Shown here piece after piece: positions 40,769 to 49,942 of a stretch of 64,000 nt of DNA. The first letter of the stretch is position 1. Each line of letters opens with the position of its first letter. The stretch comes from Fodinibius roseus (lineage in GTDB: Bacteria; Bacteroidota; Rhodothermia; Balneolales; Balneolaceae): assembly GCF_900129315.1 (NCBI RefSeq), contig NZ_FQUS01000004.1, forward strand, positions 1-64,000, read 5' to 3'. Position numbers and translations under genes: made by a program. The notes under the pieces were generated by a model, which did no database searches, was not told the origin of the DNA, and saw only the letters and a list, made by a program, of their open reading frames with translations.

Positions 40769-41692
40769 TTACCGATTGTATACGTTTTCCAGCTGCAGGG
40801 TATCCCCCTTTTCATCGACAAGCTCGAGATCATACCGAATAACAATGCGTGTGCCTACTGGTGCATAATAATAGATGTACCAGGCGGCCGCCTCCGAGGT
40901 ACCGATGCAGCCGTTCGAGTAGGCCTTGCCCAACGTTTCAAGGTTGGTGGTGGGATGGATAAGCTGGCCATAGCGCACACCGTTGATCTCAGGTACGAGC
41001 CAGGGCACGTTGGGCAGGTCAGTCACCACTCCGTCGTCGCGGCGAGTGACGTGGTAGACATGGTTGTTACTGGGATTGATAAAATCCGGATCTTTGCTAT
41101 GCTGTACAATAGTTCCCTCTCCGGTATGAGTGCGAAGGTCCACTACCCTGCCGGCCATGGCCAGGTACTTGTGTTCATCGCGGCCGATGCGTACCGGAAA
41201 CTCATAAATTGTGCTGTTACGCTGCCGGATCCGGAGTTTAAATTCAGGAAGATTAATGTCCAGCCAGGTCTGCTCAAAAAGCCGATTCAGACTATCTGCC
41301 TCTGCGGAATCGGGAATAACCAGAGTATTGCCCGGTTTGAAAATGGTGAGTTCCCTGATGTTCCGGCTGGTAATGCCCCGATCCTTTAAACGATAATAAT
41401 CGGTGGCGGCCAGCGAATCGATCACCCAGGAGTTATTACGGACGATCAGATGCTCCGAGACGGGATAAGCGAGCAGGGAGTTATACTGTTTTACGATGTC
41501 TTCCATCTCCTTGAAGTAGTCCTTGATTTTCACCGTATCCGAAAACGTGTGGATTATTTCTGATCTGATTTCCGACTTTTCCGGAGGTGAAATAGCATAA
41601 GAGGCTACGGATTCATTTTGGTTGAAAAAAAGCAAAAAAAGCATGACCGCAACCAGCAGGAAGATTGAATTTCGGTGTATCAGTATCATCAT
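40769..41692 (-). CDS. L,D-transpeptidase (YkuD family)
   Basis: 307 aa with an N-terminal signal or anchor (HRNSIFLLVAVMLFLLFF). The catalytic domain is about residues 160-295: WLDINLPEFKLRIRQRNSTI, then YGQLIHPTTNLETLGKAYSNGCIGTSEAAAW in short pieces: His in QLIHP, and the nucleophile Cys262 in SNGCIGTSEA. Such enzymes form 3-3 peptidoglycan crosslinks or attach proteins to the wall. Periplasmic. It diverges from the flavodoxin gene. Confidence 0.92.
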   Translation of the reverse strand: MMILIHRNSIFLLVAVMLFLLFFNQNESVASYAISPPEKSEIRSEIIHTFSDTVKIKDYFKEMEDIVKQYNSLLAYPVSEHLIVRNNSWVIDSLAATDYYRLKDRGITSRNIRELTIFKPGNTLVIPDSAEADSLNRLFEQTWLDINLPEFKLRIRQRNSTIYEFPVRIGRDEHKYLAMAGRVVDLRTHTGEGTIVQHSKDPDFINPSNNHVYHVTRRDDGVVTDLPNVPWLVPEINGVRYGQLIHPTTNLETLGKAYSNGCIGTSEAAAWYIYYYAPVGTRIVIRYDLELVDEKGDTLQLENVYNR

Positions 41693-42089
41693 GTTTTATG
41701 AATTTATCGTTATCTAAAATATCAGGCTCCGTCTATTCGGCCCCATCTCAAAAACCCGGAATCATGTACAGCCGACCTTTTCTACTCAAAAGAGCGAATC
41801 ATTTTTTCATAAAGATTAAGCTTCAACCACAGGGTACAAAAATTTATCATCCGCCGTACCCGTGTGATTTCCCAATGGAATTGTAGTCTTATTCCCTGCA
41901 GGCTGCCTGTTTTAATACTACACTGTGAAGTTAGTTCGGCGTCTACCCCACATAATTCTGCTGCTTGCCAACGCTATTGTAGGGAAAATGCCTACCCTGA
42001 TCATCTATTTATCCTTCTACTTTATCAGCAAAAAGACACCTACGTTAACTATAAACAGATTAGTCTGACAACCAACTATTCGATTCGTC
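41693..42089. other. 397-bp divergent spacer
   Basis: No gene supported. It holds the promoters of the L,D-transpeptidase (minus) and flavodoxin (plus) genes and the GTAGG/CCTAC palindrome at 41979-41995. Confidence 0.5.
41979..41995 (+). promoter_or_regulatory. Palindromic operator-like motif before the flavodoxin gene
   Basis: GTAGG (41979-41983) and CCTAC (41991-41995) are perfect inverted repeats with a 7-bp spacer, 95 bp upstream of the ATG. It belongs to the motif family at 39161, 52813 and 55508. Confidence 0.45.
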
Positions 42090-42626
42090 ATGAAATTGCT
42101 CATTGTGTACGGTACAACGGAAGGACAAACGAGGAAAATTTGCAACTATCTGCGCGACAAAGCCACAGGTGACGGCCATCAGGTTACGATTGTGGATGCC
42201 ACCGGCCCCGATGTAAATCCCAATAGCTTTGACGCGGCTATTATCGGGGCTTCGCTTCATGCTGAAAAATACCAAAATTCTGTTGAACACTACGTGCAGG
42301 AACATCGCGAATCCTTAAATAAAATGCCCACGGGTTTCTTATCGGTAAGTTTGGCGGCTGTTCATGATGATCCCCAAAGCCAACGAGAGCTCAGGGAAAT
42401 TTCCAATAATTTTTTAGAGAAAAGTGGATGGAGCCCGACCATTGTGGAACAGGTAGCCGGCGCGCTTCGCTACACAAAGTATAACTTTTTTAAAAAGTTC
42501 ATTATGCGAATGATTGCCCAGAAAAGCGGGGGAAGTACCGATACGTCAAAGGATACGGAATACACTGATTGGAATCAGGTAAACGGGTTTCTGACTAATC
42601 TGGAAAAAGAAGTGGCAAAAGAATAA
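42090..42626 (+). CDS. Flavodoxin-domain protein (HemG-like)
   Basis: 178 aa. The N terminus MKLLIVYGTTEGQTRKICNY is the phosphate-binding loop of flavodoxins; FDAAIIGASLHAEKYQNSVE and TGFLSVSLAAVHDDP follow the HemG/menaquinone-dependent protoporphyrinogen oxidase pattern. It probably binds FMN and may oxidise protoporphyrinogen IX or transfer electrons; the C-terminal part (FFKKFIMRMIAQKSGG) also matches HemG-like proteins. Two small genes follow on the same strand. Confidence 0.85.
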   Translation: MKLLIVYGTTEGQTRKICNYLRDKATGDGHQVTIVDATGPDVNPNSFDAAIIGASLHAEKYQNSVEHYVQEHRESLNKMPTGFLSVSLAAVHDDPQSQRELREISNNFLEKSGWSPTIVEQVAGALRYTKYNFFKKFIMRMIAQKSGGSTDTSKDTEYTDWNQVNGFLTNLEKEVAKE

Positions 42627-42647
42627 AAATAAGAAATCTATAAACAA

Positions 42648-43046
42648 ATGACAGAACGAGCAAAGAAAACTCATATAAAAGAAGTTGAAAGAATTATCAA
42701 TCATCTCATGGAAGACTGGATGGATAATGAGGGGGAAAATTTGGATCGTTATTTTTACGACCATGTGGTAATGATTGAAGCAGGAACCAATAATCGGATT
42801 ATGGGAGTGGATAATGTGTTGGAAAACTATCTGCTTTTTATTGAGGATGCCAAAATAACCGATTATAAGATTACTGATCTGTTTGTTGAACTGGTTGAAG
42901 ATACAGCCATTGGATACTTTACATACCGGATAAAATATGAAATGGATGACACAAAATTTGATGAAAGCAACACTGAAATCCTGGTTTTCCGAAAACAGGA
43001 AAATAATTGGCAAATAATATGGAGAACACAGCTTTTAGGAGAGTAA
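42648..43046 (+). CDS. SnoaL/NTF2-like protein
   Basis: 132 aa, a single cone-shaped alpha+beta barrel fold: INHLMEDWMDNEGENLDRYF, then HVVMIEAGTNNRIMGVDNVL and a sheet ending IGYFTYRIKYEM..ILVFRKQENNWQIIWRTQLL. It matches SnoaL-like or DUF4440-type proteins. The catalytic role is open. It follows flavodoxin by 21 bp and probably shares its transcript. Confidence 0.8.
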   Translation: MTERAKKTHIKEVERIINHLMEDWMDNEGENLDRYFYDHVVMIEAGTNNRIMGVDNVLENYLLFIEDAKITDYKITDLFVELVEDTAIGYFTYRIKYEMDDTKFDESNTEILVFRKQENNWQIIWRTQLLGE

Positions 43047-43047
43047 A

Positions 43048-43149
43048 ATGAAGAAAACATGTTTGATAGCTTTTTTAATTTCTTTACCAATTATGAGCTG
43101 GACCCAAGGCCATAATAATTATGGTCTTACATTGAGAATAACACTTTAA
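43048..43149 (+). pseudogene. Truncated secreted protein (signal peptide only)
   Basis: ATG at 43048, 1 bp after the SnoaL-like stop, encodes 33 residues: MKKTCLIAFLISLPIMSWTQ followed by GHNNYGLTLRITL and TAA. A clear signal peptide with a cleavage-like WTQ-G, then almost no mature protein. This looks like the head of a gene for an exported protein cut down by deletion or frameshift. Confidence 0.5.
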
Positions 43150-43280
43150 AGCAATTTAATTACAAGTTTTTCTGACAGATTTTCCCCTACATTTTCTTTT
43201 TGATAAAACCTACATAGAAATAGCCGAGGAACAAATAGCTTATAATATGATCTTAAGAACTTAAATTCAGAGGTGGTGTT

Positions 43281-43964
43281 ATGTATGGAATCTCTATGCA
43301 GCTTCCATTTGATGGTTATCATGTACAGGGGAAACTTACCTTACCTGTCAAGGCACAAAACCTGATTATTTTTTCACACGGGCACGGACGATCTATATTA
43401 ATGCCCCATGTGCATCGGTTGGCTCTTGCATTCCAGCAGGAAGGGTTTGGAACGCTGATTTTTGATACGCTGGACAACCATGAAGATATCCCGGAAGAAT
43501 CCATAGATATTGCCTTCCTCAGCAGAGGATTGCTCACTTCTACCCAATGGCTGCACAACCATTCTGACTATCATTCATTTAATCTGGGCTATTTCGGCAG
43601 CGGAACCGGGGCAGCGGCTGCACTGAAGGCAGCGTCGGAACTGGGGGACACGATTAAGGCTGTTGTCTCTATTAGTGGACGGCTGGATTTAGTAAAAGCA
43701 GAACTTGCGGAGGTGCGTTGTCCTACACTGTTAATTGCAGGCGAACTTGATTTTAACATTGTCAAAATAAACCAGAAAGCCCTGTCAAAGCTGAACGTAA
43801 AAAAGCAGTTAGCCGTGGTGTCCGGCGCCTCCCATCTTTTTGAAGAACCAGATAAACTTAATAAAGCTGCACATATAGCAGGATTGTGGTTTAAAAAATA
43901 TTTAGCTCCAGAGAAGTTGAAGTCTGATACTGACATTTCAAAAAAAATTACCGGGTTAATCTGA
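43281..43964 (+). CDS. Alpha/beta hydrolase (dienelactone-hydrolase type)
   Basis: 227 aa. NLIIFSHGHGRSILMPHVHR is the oxyanion-hole strand, YFGSGTGAAAALKAASEL is the nucleophile elbow (G-S-G-T-G), and LLIAGELDFNIVKIN and SHLFEEPDKL hold the Asp and His. The nucleophile elbow reads G-S-G rather than G-x-S-x-G with Ser in the middle position as usual (GSGTGA), so Ser may be the nucleophile. Predicted serine hydrolase of small substrates; no signal peptide. TTAAG/CTTAA (43253-43264) lies just upstream. Confidence 0.83.
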   Translation: MYGISMQLPFDGYHVQGKLTLPVKAQNLIIFSHGHGRSILMPHVHRLALAFQQEGFGTLIFDTLDNHEDIPEESIDIAFLSRGLLTSTQWLHNHSDYHSFNLGYFGSGTGAAAALKAASELGDTIKAVVSISGRLDLVKAELAEVRCPTLLIAGELDFNIVKINQKALSKLNVKKQLAVVSGASHLFEEPDKLNKAAHIAGLWFKKYLAPEKLKSDTDISKKITGLI

Positions 43965-44004
43965 ATTGCGACTTTCACCAGAGTCGCAGATAGTACAATC
44001 AGCA

Positions 44005-44403
44005 ATGGAAAAGAATTTGCCTATACAAAATAAGAATTTTACTTCTGAAGAGATCAGGCGGTTTTCCAACATTGTGATGGAAAATAATTGTCATTATTAT
44101 GCCAGTGATTTTCTGGGAGTAAATAAGGAAAAAAATCTGAATGCAGTGGAGGAGTTAATTCAACATGCGCTTGCAATATTTCATACACTGCATATATCGA
44201 CAGATGGTCATTTTTACGCGGTATATCGCTGCACTCCACAGAATTTAATTTTTAAAGATTGGAAAATATCCGAGCTGGCTTGTGCTTATATGCTGGTGAA
44301 GGGAAACCCCAGCGATCTGAGAGGTATCGCCAAACAGCAAAGTGTTTTTATCAATGAGATGCTGCGCCATATGAAGTCATTGAGGGCAGTCAGGCCCGTG
44401 TGA
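44005..44403 (+). CDS. Unknown protein, 132 aa
   Basis: Start at ATG 44005 (MEKNLPIQNKNFTSEEIRRF); a TTG-started longer frame from 43966 would overlap the preceding gene's end. The sequence is alpha+beta with ADY..., CRYCTP... not matching any family I know: motifs seen are CHYYASDFLGVNKEKNLNAV and GHFYAVYRCTPQNLIFKDWK. No signal peptide. It follows the hydrolase by 40 bp, so the two are probably one operon, ended by hairpins at 44492-44551. Confidence 0.6.
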   Translation: MEKNLPIQNKNFTSEEIRRFSNIVMENNCHYYASDFLGVNKEKNLNAVEELIQHALAIFHTLHISTDGHFYAVYRCTPQNLIFKDWKISELACAYMLVKGNPSDLRGIAKQQSVFINEMLRHMKSLRAVRPV

Positions 44404-44491
44404 GTCACTCTTACCTCACTTAGCATGACTTTTGCATATATCGGGAAGACCATGGTAGAATGTGTTTCGATCCACGGAACTCAAGGTTTAT

Positions 44492-44551
44492 CGCACTCCA
44501 GAAAGTGAAGAGTCCTTGTCTTGGAGTGGAGGTAGAGGGGTAAGGACTTTT
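44492..44551 (+). terminator. Terminator with an alternative hairpin
   Basis: AGTCCTT (44509-44515) pairs with AAGGACT (44540-44546), followed by TTTT. A competing stem CACTCCA (44492-44498) pairs with TGGAGTG (44520-44526) and traps the first arm in its loop. The two cannot form together, so this is either a terminator with interfering structure or an attenuator. No gene follows on this strand. Confidence 0.6.
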
Positions 44552-44570
44552 TAATGACTCTCTCCATGAT

Positions 44571-45779
44571 TTACTCATATCTCAGCGCATCAATGGGATC
44601 CATCAAAGCAGCGCGTCGAGCCGGGAAAAAACCGAAAATAATGCCTACCAGCCCTGAGAAAAGAAAGGCGATTACGATAATATCCAGATTAAATACAAAG
44701 GGTATGCCCAATGCCGGGGCCGTAACTGCCGCCAGCCCCAGCCCTAATCCTATGCCAATAATTCCACCAAACAGTGACAGTATAATTGCTTCAACAAGAA
44801 ACTGAAGCAGTACCTCTCGGCCCAGTGCCCCTATGGCAAGGCGAATACCAATTTCCCGGGTTCGTTCGGTCACTGAAACGAGCATAATATTCATAATTCC
44901 AATACCTCCCACCAGAAGACTGATGGCAGCAATAGCACCGAGAAAAGTAGTTAAAATCCCGGTCGTGCTCTCTACCGTACGGGCAACCTGGGCCATGTCA
45001 TTCAGTTCAAAATCATCTGTATCACCCGTCCTGATATTCCGACGCTCCCGCATTAGTTCAGTAATATCTTCTTGTACCTGCTCGCTTGAGATTTCACTCT
45101 CGGCAGATATATAAATCATATTGACATCCGTATTTCCGCGCATTCTTCGATGAAGGGTTTTAACCGGCGTCAGAATAAAATCATCCTGGTCCATCCCAAA
45201 GGTCGATTCTCCCTTTGATGTCAATACACCGATAACCGTACATGCTATTTTCCCCAGCCTGATCTTGGCATCCAGCGGATCCAGTGAGCCAAACAATTCT
45301 TCGGCCACTGTTGACCCGAGCAAACAAACCGTCTTCCCGATCGCAAGTTCATTGGCCGAAAAAGCCCGTCCCCTTTCGATTTCCCACATGCGGACGGTAA
45401 GATATTTGTTATCTGTCCCCATTACGCTGGTTGACCAGTTCGTATTGCCATAAACAGCCGTGGCTGTTGTCGAAGAGACAGGAGTCACTGCAGCAATCCC
45501 TGCAATATGGTTATCGATCGCTTCAACATCTTCAAGCTTGAAAGGAGTTGCTGATGTTCTTATGCCTCCGTGACCTTCGTTGGTACCGGGACGAAGGATC
45601 AGCAAATTACTGCCGAGGCTTGTAATTTCATTGGTTATTTGCGAGGTTGCGCCCCCGCCCAGGGTCACCATACTGATGACCGCTCCCACGCCAATCACAA
45701 TACCGAGGATAGTCAGAAATGACCGCATCATATTGCGTCCGATTTCTGAAACGGCCAGTTTTATGGTATTCCAGATCAT
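44571..45779 (-). CDS. MacB-type ABC transporter permease
   Basis: 402 aa. MacB-PCD and FtsX domains: an N-terminal span (MMRSFLTILGIVIGVGAVIS), the large periplasmic domain (SLGSNLLILRPGTNEGHGGI) and three C-terminal spans (AAISLLVGGIGIMNIMLVSV, LFGGIIGIGLGLGLAAVTAP, IIVIAFLFSGLVGIIFGFFP). It forms with the ATPase a mechanotransmitter that extrudes substrates via an adaptor, or exports lipoproteins or peptides. It overlaps the ATPase stop by 4 bp. The ATPase and adaptor are encoded upstream. Confidence 0.93.
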   Translation of the reverse strand: MIWNTIKLAVSEIGRNMMRSFLTILGIVIGVGAVISMVTLGGGATSQITNEITSLGSNLLILRPGTNEGHGGIRTSATPFKLEDVEAIDNHIAGIAAVTPVSSTTATAVYGNTNWSTSVMGTDNKYLTVRMWEIERGRAFSANELAIGKTVCLLGSTVAEELFGSLDPLDAKIRLGKIACTVIGVLTSKGESTFGMDQDDFILTPVKTLHRRMRGNTDVNMIYISAESEISSEQVQEDITELMRERRNIRTGDTDDFELNDMAQVARTVESTTGILTTFLGAIAAISLLVGGIGIMNIMLVSVTERTREIGIRLAIGALGREVLLQFLVEAIILSLFGGIIGIGLGLGLAAVTAPALGIPFVFNLDIIVIAFLFSGLVGIIFGFFPARRAALMDPIDALRYE

Positions 45780-46540
45780 TGATGGATCACCCGGTTATTT
45801 TGGATATTTGAAATTCGTCCATCCAGAAAATGTACGGTTCGATCCGCATATTCCGCCATTGCTCTTTCATGGGTAACCATGATAATGGTAATTCCGCGAT
45901 CTTGATTTAATTTGGTAAGCAGATCCATAATTTCACTCCCCTTTTTTGAATCCAGATTTCCGGTGGGCTCGTCGGCCAGCAACAAGCTTGGATTGGTAGC
46001 AATAGCCCGTGCAATAGCTACGCGCTGCTGTTCTCCACCCGAAAGCTGTGCCGGGGTATGATGTTCACGACCCTCAAGGCCCACTTCCTTCAAGGCGGTA
46101 AGTGACATTTTCTGGCGAACCGATTTTTTATATCCGCGATAAACAAGCGGCATTTCAACATTTTCTATGGCTGTTGTTCTTTTCAGCAGGTTGTACCCCT
46201 GAAAAATAAAACCGAGATAATGCCGGCGCAGCAGTGCCCGCTGATTTCGACTGAGACCGCCCACCGCTACCCCCTTAAATCGATACGAACCTGAAGACGG
46301 CGTATCAAGGCAACCGATAAGATTCAGGCACGTTGATTTTCCGGAACCACTGGGACCCATAATTGCTACAAACTCTCCTTCGTTTATGGCAAGATCTACT
46401 TCATCCATGGCAATAACCTGCGCACGTCCGACCCCGTAAACTTTGCTCACCTTGCTGAAATCGACCAATGGCAACCCTGTCTTTTCAGCCCTTTTATCTT
46501 TGTCGTTCCCCGACCGTGGTAATATAGAAGTATCCATCAA
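45776..46540 (-). CDS. ABC transporter ATP-binding protein (MacB-type)
   Basis: 254 aa. Walker [21 protein letters not shown]-loop [15 protein letters not shown], signature [15 protein letters not shown], Walker [17 protein letters not shown], and H-loop [12 protein letters not shown]. All motifs intact. It matches the LolD/MacB/FtsE class. It overlaps the permease by 4 bp and abuts the adaptor gene's end, forming the second gene of the operon. Confidence 0.95.
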   Translation of the reverse strand: MMDTSILPRSGNDKDKRAEKTGLPLVDFSKVSKVYGVGRAQVIAMDEVDLAINEGEFVAIMGPSGSGKSTCLNLIGCLDTPSSGSYRFKGVAVGGLSRNQRALLRRHYLGFIFQGYNLLKRTTAIENVEMPLVYRGYKKSVRQKMSLTALKEVGLEGREHHTPAQLSGGEQQRVAIARAIATNPSLLLADEPTGNLDSKKGSEIMDLLTKLNQDRGITIIMVTHERAMAEYADRTVHFLDGRISNIQNNRVIHQ

Positions 46541-47776
46541 TCACTCTTCCCTTTTAATATTAACAAGCACTTCCGTGCCGGACTCTACACCCGACACAAT
46601 TTCCGTATGCCGGTCATCTGCTATTCCTGTTTTTACCGGAACAACTACGGGCTCCCCATTTTCCAGAATCCAAACCGATGTATCCTCTCCTTGATTCTTC
46701 TCAAATCCGGGGGGTATAAATCGCAAAGCACTATTAGGTACCCTTGTCACATCCCTTGCCTCATTGATCACAATATCTGTGGAGGCCGTCATGCCGGGCC
46801 ACAACAACATCCCGCTGTTATCAACGCTCAGGATTGCTTCGTAGGTAACCACCCCCGCCTCTATCCGGGGAGCATAGTACACTTTTGTAATTACAGCGGA
46901 AAAGGTCATATCGGGATAGGCATCTACTTTAAAGTTGGCTTCCTGGCCTTCTTTGACCTGCCCGATATCGGCTTCATCGACGTCGACGTGCAGTTCCATT
47001 CGCCTGAGATCTTCGGCCAGCGTAAATAATACCGGAGTCTGGAATGAAGCGGCAACGGCCTGGCCGGATTTAATCGTACGGATTAAAACAATACCATCGA
47101 TCGGAGATCGGATGAATGCTTTTTCCAGCCGGGTTTCCGCCATATTGAGGGTCGCCCTGCCGGCAGTAATCTCTGCACGTACGGCGGCTACATTCGACTC
47201 AGCTGTCGCAAGTGAAGCTTGTGCCATTTCGACTTCCTGCAAAGAGATCAGATCCTGGCGGGCCAATATTTCGGCCCGATCTGTCTTTGCCTGCTGCTCC
47301 TCGAGTGCGGCCAAAGCCTGCCTGAGAGAAGCTTCTGATGCCTGCAAGGATGCCTGAGCCTGGGTCACTTCCGCTTCGAGTTGATCGGTATCGAGTTCAG
47401 CCAAAAGCTCCCCGGCCGAAACCTGATCATTATAATCGACATAAACGGACTTAACGAGTCCGGAAATTTCGCTGCCGATTTCTACGGTATGGACGGCCTG
47501 TAAATCTCCGGTGGCAGAAACAATGACAGTAATATCACCGCTCGCAACTTTTTCTGTTACAAACGTTGTGGGAGCCGTTTCAGTAAACTGATTCCATCCC
47601 CAGGAAATACCCAAAAGAATAGCAATAACAATTAACCCATACACCATTTTTTTGCGGGTGGATATACCACCATCCTCTCCTGTGCCGAGCGTTTTTTCAA
47701 CTTCTTTGGGATCAATGAACCTGTGCCCGGACTCGGTTTTTTTGGTCTGATCTACTTTTTCATCCGATTCAATCAT
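46541..47776 (-). CDS. MacA-type membrane-fusion adaptor
   Basis: 411 aa, with one N-terminal membrane segment (MVYGLIVIAILLGISWGW), so it is anchored in the inner membrane. Domains: lipoyl-like halves (SGLVKSVYVDYNDQVSAGEL and FIRSPIDGIVLIRTIKSGQA), helical hairpin with coiled coil (about 125-190), beta-barrel. It connects the MacB-like permease with an outer-membrane channel, not encoded here. First gene of the three-gene operon; a 28-bp palindrome lies 10 bp upstream. Confidence 0.93.
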   Translation of the reverse strand: MIESDEKVDQTKKTESGHRFIDPKEVEKTLGTGEDGGISTRKKMVYGLIVIAILLGISWGWNQFTETAPTTFVTEKVASGDITVIVSATGDLQAVHTVEIGSEISGLVKSVYVDYNDQVSAGELLAELDTDQLEAEVTQAQASLQASEASLRQALAALEEQQAKTDRAEILARQDLISLQEVEMAQASLATAESNVAAVRAEITAGRATLNMAETRLEKAFIRSPIDGIVLIRTIKSGQAVAASFQTPVLFTLAEDLRRMELHVDVDEADIGQVKEGQEANFKVDAYPDMTFSAVITKVYYAPRIEAGVVTYEAILSVDNSGMLLWPGMTASTDIVINEARDVTRVPNSALRFIPPGFEKNQGEDTSVWILENGEPVVVPVKTGIADDRHTEIVSGVESGTEVLVNIKREE

Positions 47777-47786
47777 TATCTGTAGC

Positions 47787-47814
47787 TGTAATCTAAGAAC
47801 TTAATTAGATTACA
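47787..47814. promoter_or_regulatory. Palindromic operator before the ABC efflux operon
   Basis: TGTAATCTAA (47787-47796) and TTAGATTACA (47805-47814) are perfect 10-bp inverted repeats with 8 bp between, located 10 bp upstream of the adaptor start codon. Size, symmetry and place fit the operator of a TetR- or GntR-type repressor; the regulator gene is not beside it. Confidence 0.7.
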
Positions 47815-48267
47815 AAATCAGCTTTTGGGAGTCCGGATTATAAGAGGCAAAATGCGAAACATACCGTAATCATAATCCCTACATAACCTAAATACCCCGG
47901 GTTGATCTGGTTCCCGGATGCTACGCATCATTAGAACCGTGTAACCAGCGGAAAAAAGAACAAATGAGGGAATCCACTACCTGATATACAGCTTTGCCCC
48001 ACTATAGTAGATTAACTGCCTCTCAAGGGGATGGTTGACTCACTATTTCCCGTTTTCAGGATATCCACAAATACTCATATTCTCCTTCGCGGATAATAAG
48101 ATATGCCGCAGGAGCATCAGAATACCGACAATGTTGGAAATCATCCAGGGTATTAAATTATATCAGGACCCTTCATCTATTATTGGCTTATTTGTTGGAT
48201 GTATTACAAATATTATGGTGGCACCGACGCATAAAACGCCTGACCTGACAGCCGGTTGAATCAGTGT
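47815..48267. other. 453-bp spacer, no gene seen
   Basis: I find no supported gene. The GC-rich block CCCCGGGTTGATCTGGTTCC (about 47899-47918) is not part of a larger structure I can identify. The 74-aa and 96-aa frames here have no family features. Confidence 0.4.
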
Positions 48268-48609
48268 TCAGTTTTCTGGGAGCTGCCCGGCAATAGCCAT
48301 AATAATGGGTATCGCTATGATAATGTTGGCTATTGTACCGTACTTGGCATCGCTCCAGGAGAGGATAATGAGCAGCTGTGAAACGACCACCGCAACAGCT
48401 CCCACCATCCACCAGATATCATTCTGTGTGAAGTACAGAAAAACGGTGACCAGGAACAGTATGCATACCACCAGCCAGAACATTCCCGCTGTTTTGGATA
48501 TATCTTCGGTCAGCTGTTCGACGGGTGCTAAATCAAATGCTTTTACAAAGCCAAGCAAATGAATTAACCCGTGGATAATGATAACGAAGGACAAGATTAC
48601 TTTCTGCAT
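48268..48609 (-). CDS. Small four-span membrane protein
   Basis: 113 aa with four likely membrane segments: VILSFVIIIHGLIHLLGF, GMFWLVVCILFLVTVFLYF, IWWMVGAVAVVVSQLLIILS and TIANIIIAIPIIMAIAG. His14 and His17 flank the first. I do not recognise a named family (resembles DUF-type 'GIHLLGF' membrane proteins). A degraded relative of its first half lies at 52367-52585. Flanking DNA also resembles that copy (GGCAT(G/T)AGCGTC, ATGCTTCAAATA). Confidence 0.65.
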   Translation of the reverse strand: MQKVILSFVIIIHGLIHLLGFVKAFDLAPVEQLTEDISKTAGMFWLVVCILFLVTVFLYFTQNDIWWMVGAVAVVVSQLLIILSWSDAKYGTIANIIIAIPIIMAIAGQLPEN

Positions 48610-48770
48610 GGTAAATTTAATTTTTAGTGTTTAATATGTCTCTTGAATGATTGGCATGAGCGTCAAAATCAATAAAATCACAACTGCTAAACCCACTCCA
48701 TAAACAATTGATACACTGGCTTAAATTTTTAGTGTATACTTCAAATAATGGTCGAAGCTGATACGAGCAA

Positions 48771-49931
48771 TCACTCTTCCACTGAAGGATATAACAATAA
48801 AAGGGTCAATAGTTCAGCACGTTTAAGCGTCTCTTCCAGAAATATTTTCTCATGATAAGCATGAGCACCTTCCCCCACGGCGCCAAGTCCGTCAATAGTC
48901 GGAGAAAAGAGATTAGTAAAGTTACCGTCGGAGCCGCCGCCTGATTTACCCTCTTTCAAATGCAAATCCAAATCCGCACCCAGGGATTTCGTTATCTCCC
49001 ACAGCTTTTGGTTGGCTTCATTTTTTTCAAGTGGGGGACGTCCTATACCACCGGTTGCTGTAATTTCAATGCCATTTAGACGGGGATCGATATTATAAAT
49101 CTTATTCTTTATTTCGTTACCGTCTTCCGTTGTCGGAACCCGTACATCAACTACAGCTTTACTTTTTGCAGCCACAACATTAGCCCGTTCGCCACCCTCT
49201 ATCGTCCCTACATTTACGCTTATGCCCTTTTCAGGGTCATTAAGTTCCACCAGCTGCTGAACAACATTTGATAACCCGACAATGGCACTTACGCCTTTTT
49301 CTGGGTCAAGTCCCGCATGCGAAGGTTTACCCTTGATAATTATTTCAAACTGACCTATGCCTTTGCGTTCAGTCTTGATTTTACCTTCCGTTCCAAGTGA
49401 AGGCTCCAGCACAAAGGTCCGTTCTGCCTGCTTTGCCTGTTCAATGATAAGATTTTTGGATTCCCTGCTGCCAATTTCTTCATCAGTAGTAATCAAAAAA
49501 ACAGGCTGTACTTCAAAAATTTTCCCCAGCTCACGGATGGCTTTCATAGCAAAAATCATCATGCAGATGCCGGCTTTCATATCAAAGATTCCCGGGCCAC
49601 TGACTTTGTTGCCATCTACGGAGAAAGGCATATCATTCAGCGTTCCGATATTCCATACGGTGTCAACATGTCCGAGTACAAGCTGAGTTGGAACCTGTGA
49701 ATTAAAACCTTCCGGTTTACAAAGCAGTTGTCCCGCAGTCTGCTGACCTTCTGTATGCTCAACATTGAAATCCAATTTTTGAAAATTGTGGCTGATAATT
49801 TCCAGAATTTCAGTAAAAGAGGCAGGCTCTTTTGACGGCGTCTCCTGCTCGACAAGGGATTGTAGCAGGTTTATAAAATCCGCTTTCCTTTCCCTAAAAA
49901 AACTGTGCAGCTCCCGGCCTAAATCTGTCAT
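48771..49931 (-). CDS. M20-family metallopeptidase (carboxypeptidase G2 type)
   Basis: 386 aa. Zinc ligands are visible in LVLGHVDTVW (His), GIFDMKAG (bridging Asp), FLITTDEEIGSRES (catalytic Glu and metal Glu), FVLEPS (Glu) and GAHAYHEKIFLEET (C-terminal His). The dimerisation domain (about 185-285) starts with GQFEIIIKGKPSHAGLDPEK. The fold hydrolyses peptide or N-acyl-amino acid bonds; carboxypeptidase G2 relatives act on C-terminal glutamate. No signal peptide, so it is cytoplasmic. Last gene of the STAS/GNAT operon, 11 bp after the flavin reductase. Confidence 0.92.
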   Translation of the reverse strand: MTDLGRELHSFFRERKADFINLLQSLVEQETPSKEPASFTEILEIISHNFQKLDFNVEHTEGQQTAGQLLCKPEGFNSQVPTQLVLGHVDTVWNIGTLNDMPFSVDGNKVSGPGIFDMKAGICMMIFAMKAIRELGKIFEVQPVFLITTDEEIGSRESKNLIIEQAKQAERTFVLEPSLGTEGKIKTERKGIGQFEIIIKGKPSHAGLDPEKGVSAIVGLSNVVQQLVELNDPEKGISVNVGTIEGGERANVVAAKSKAVVDVRVPTTEDGNEIKNKIYNIDPRLNGIEITATGGIGRPPLEKNEANQKLWEITKSLGADLDLHLKEGKSGGGSDGNFTNLFSPTIDGLGAVGEGAHAYHEKIFLEETLKRAELLTLLLLYPSVEE

Positions 49932-49942
49932 ACCCTGTTTAA

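Noticed and set aside
41979-41990. GGGAAA as a SigB-type -10 (GGGWAW) linked to the RsbW/STAS genes
   Set aside because: No GTTTAA-like -35 element lies at the right distance in any of the four motif copies.
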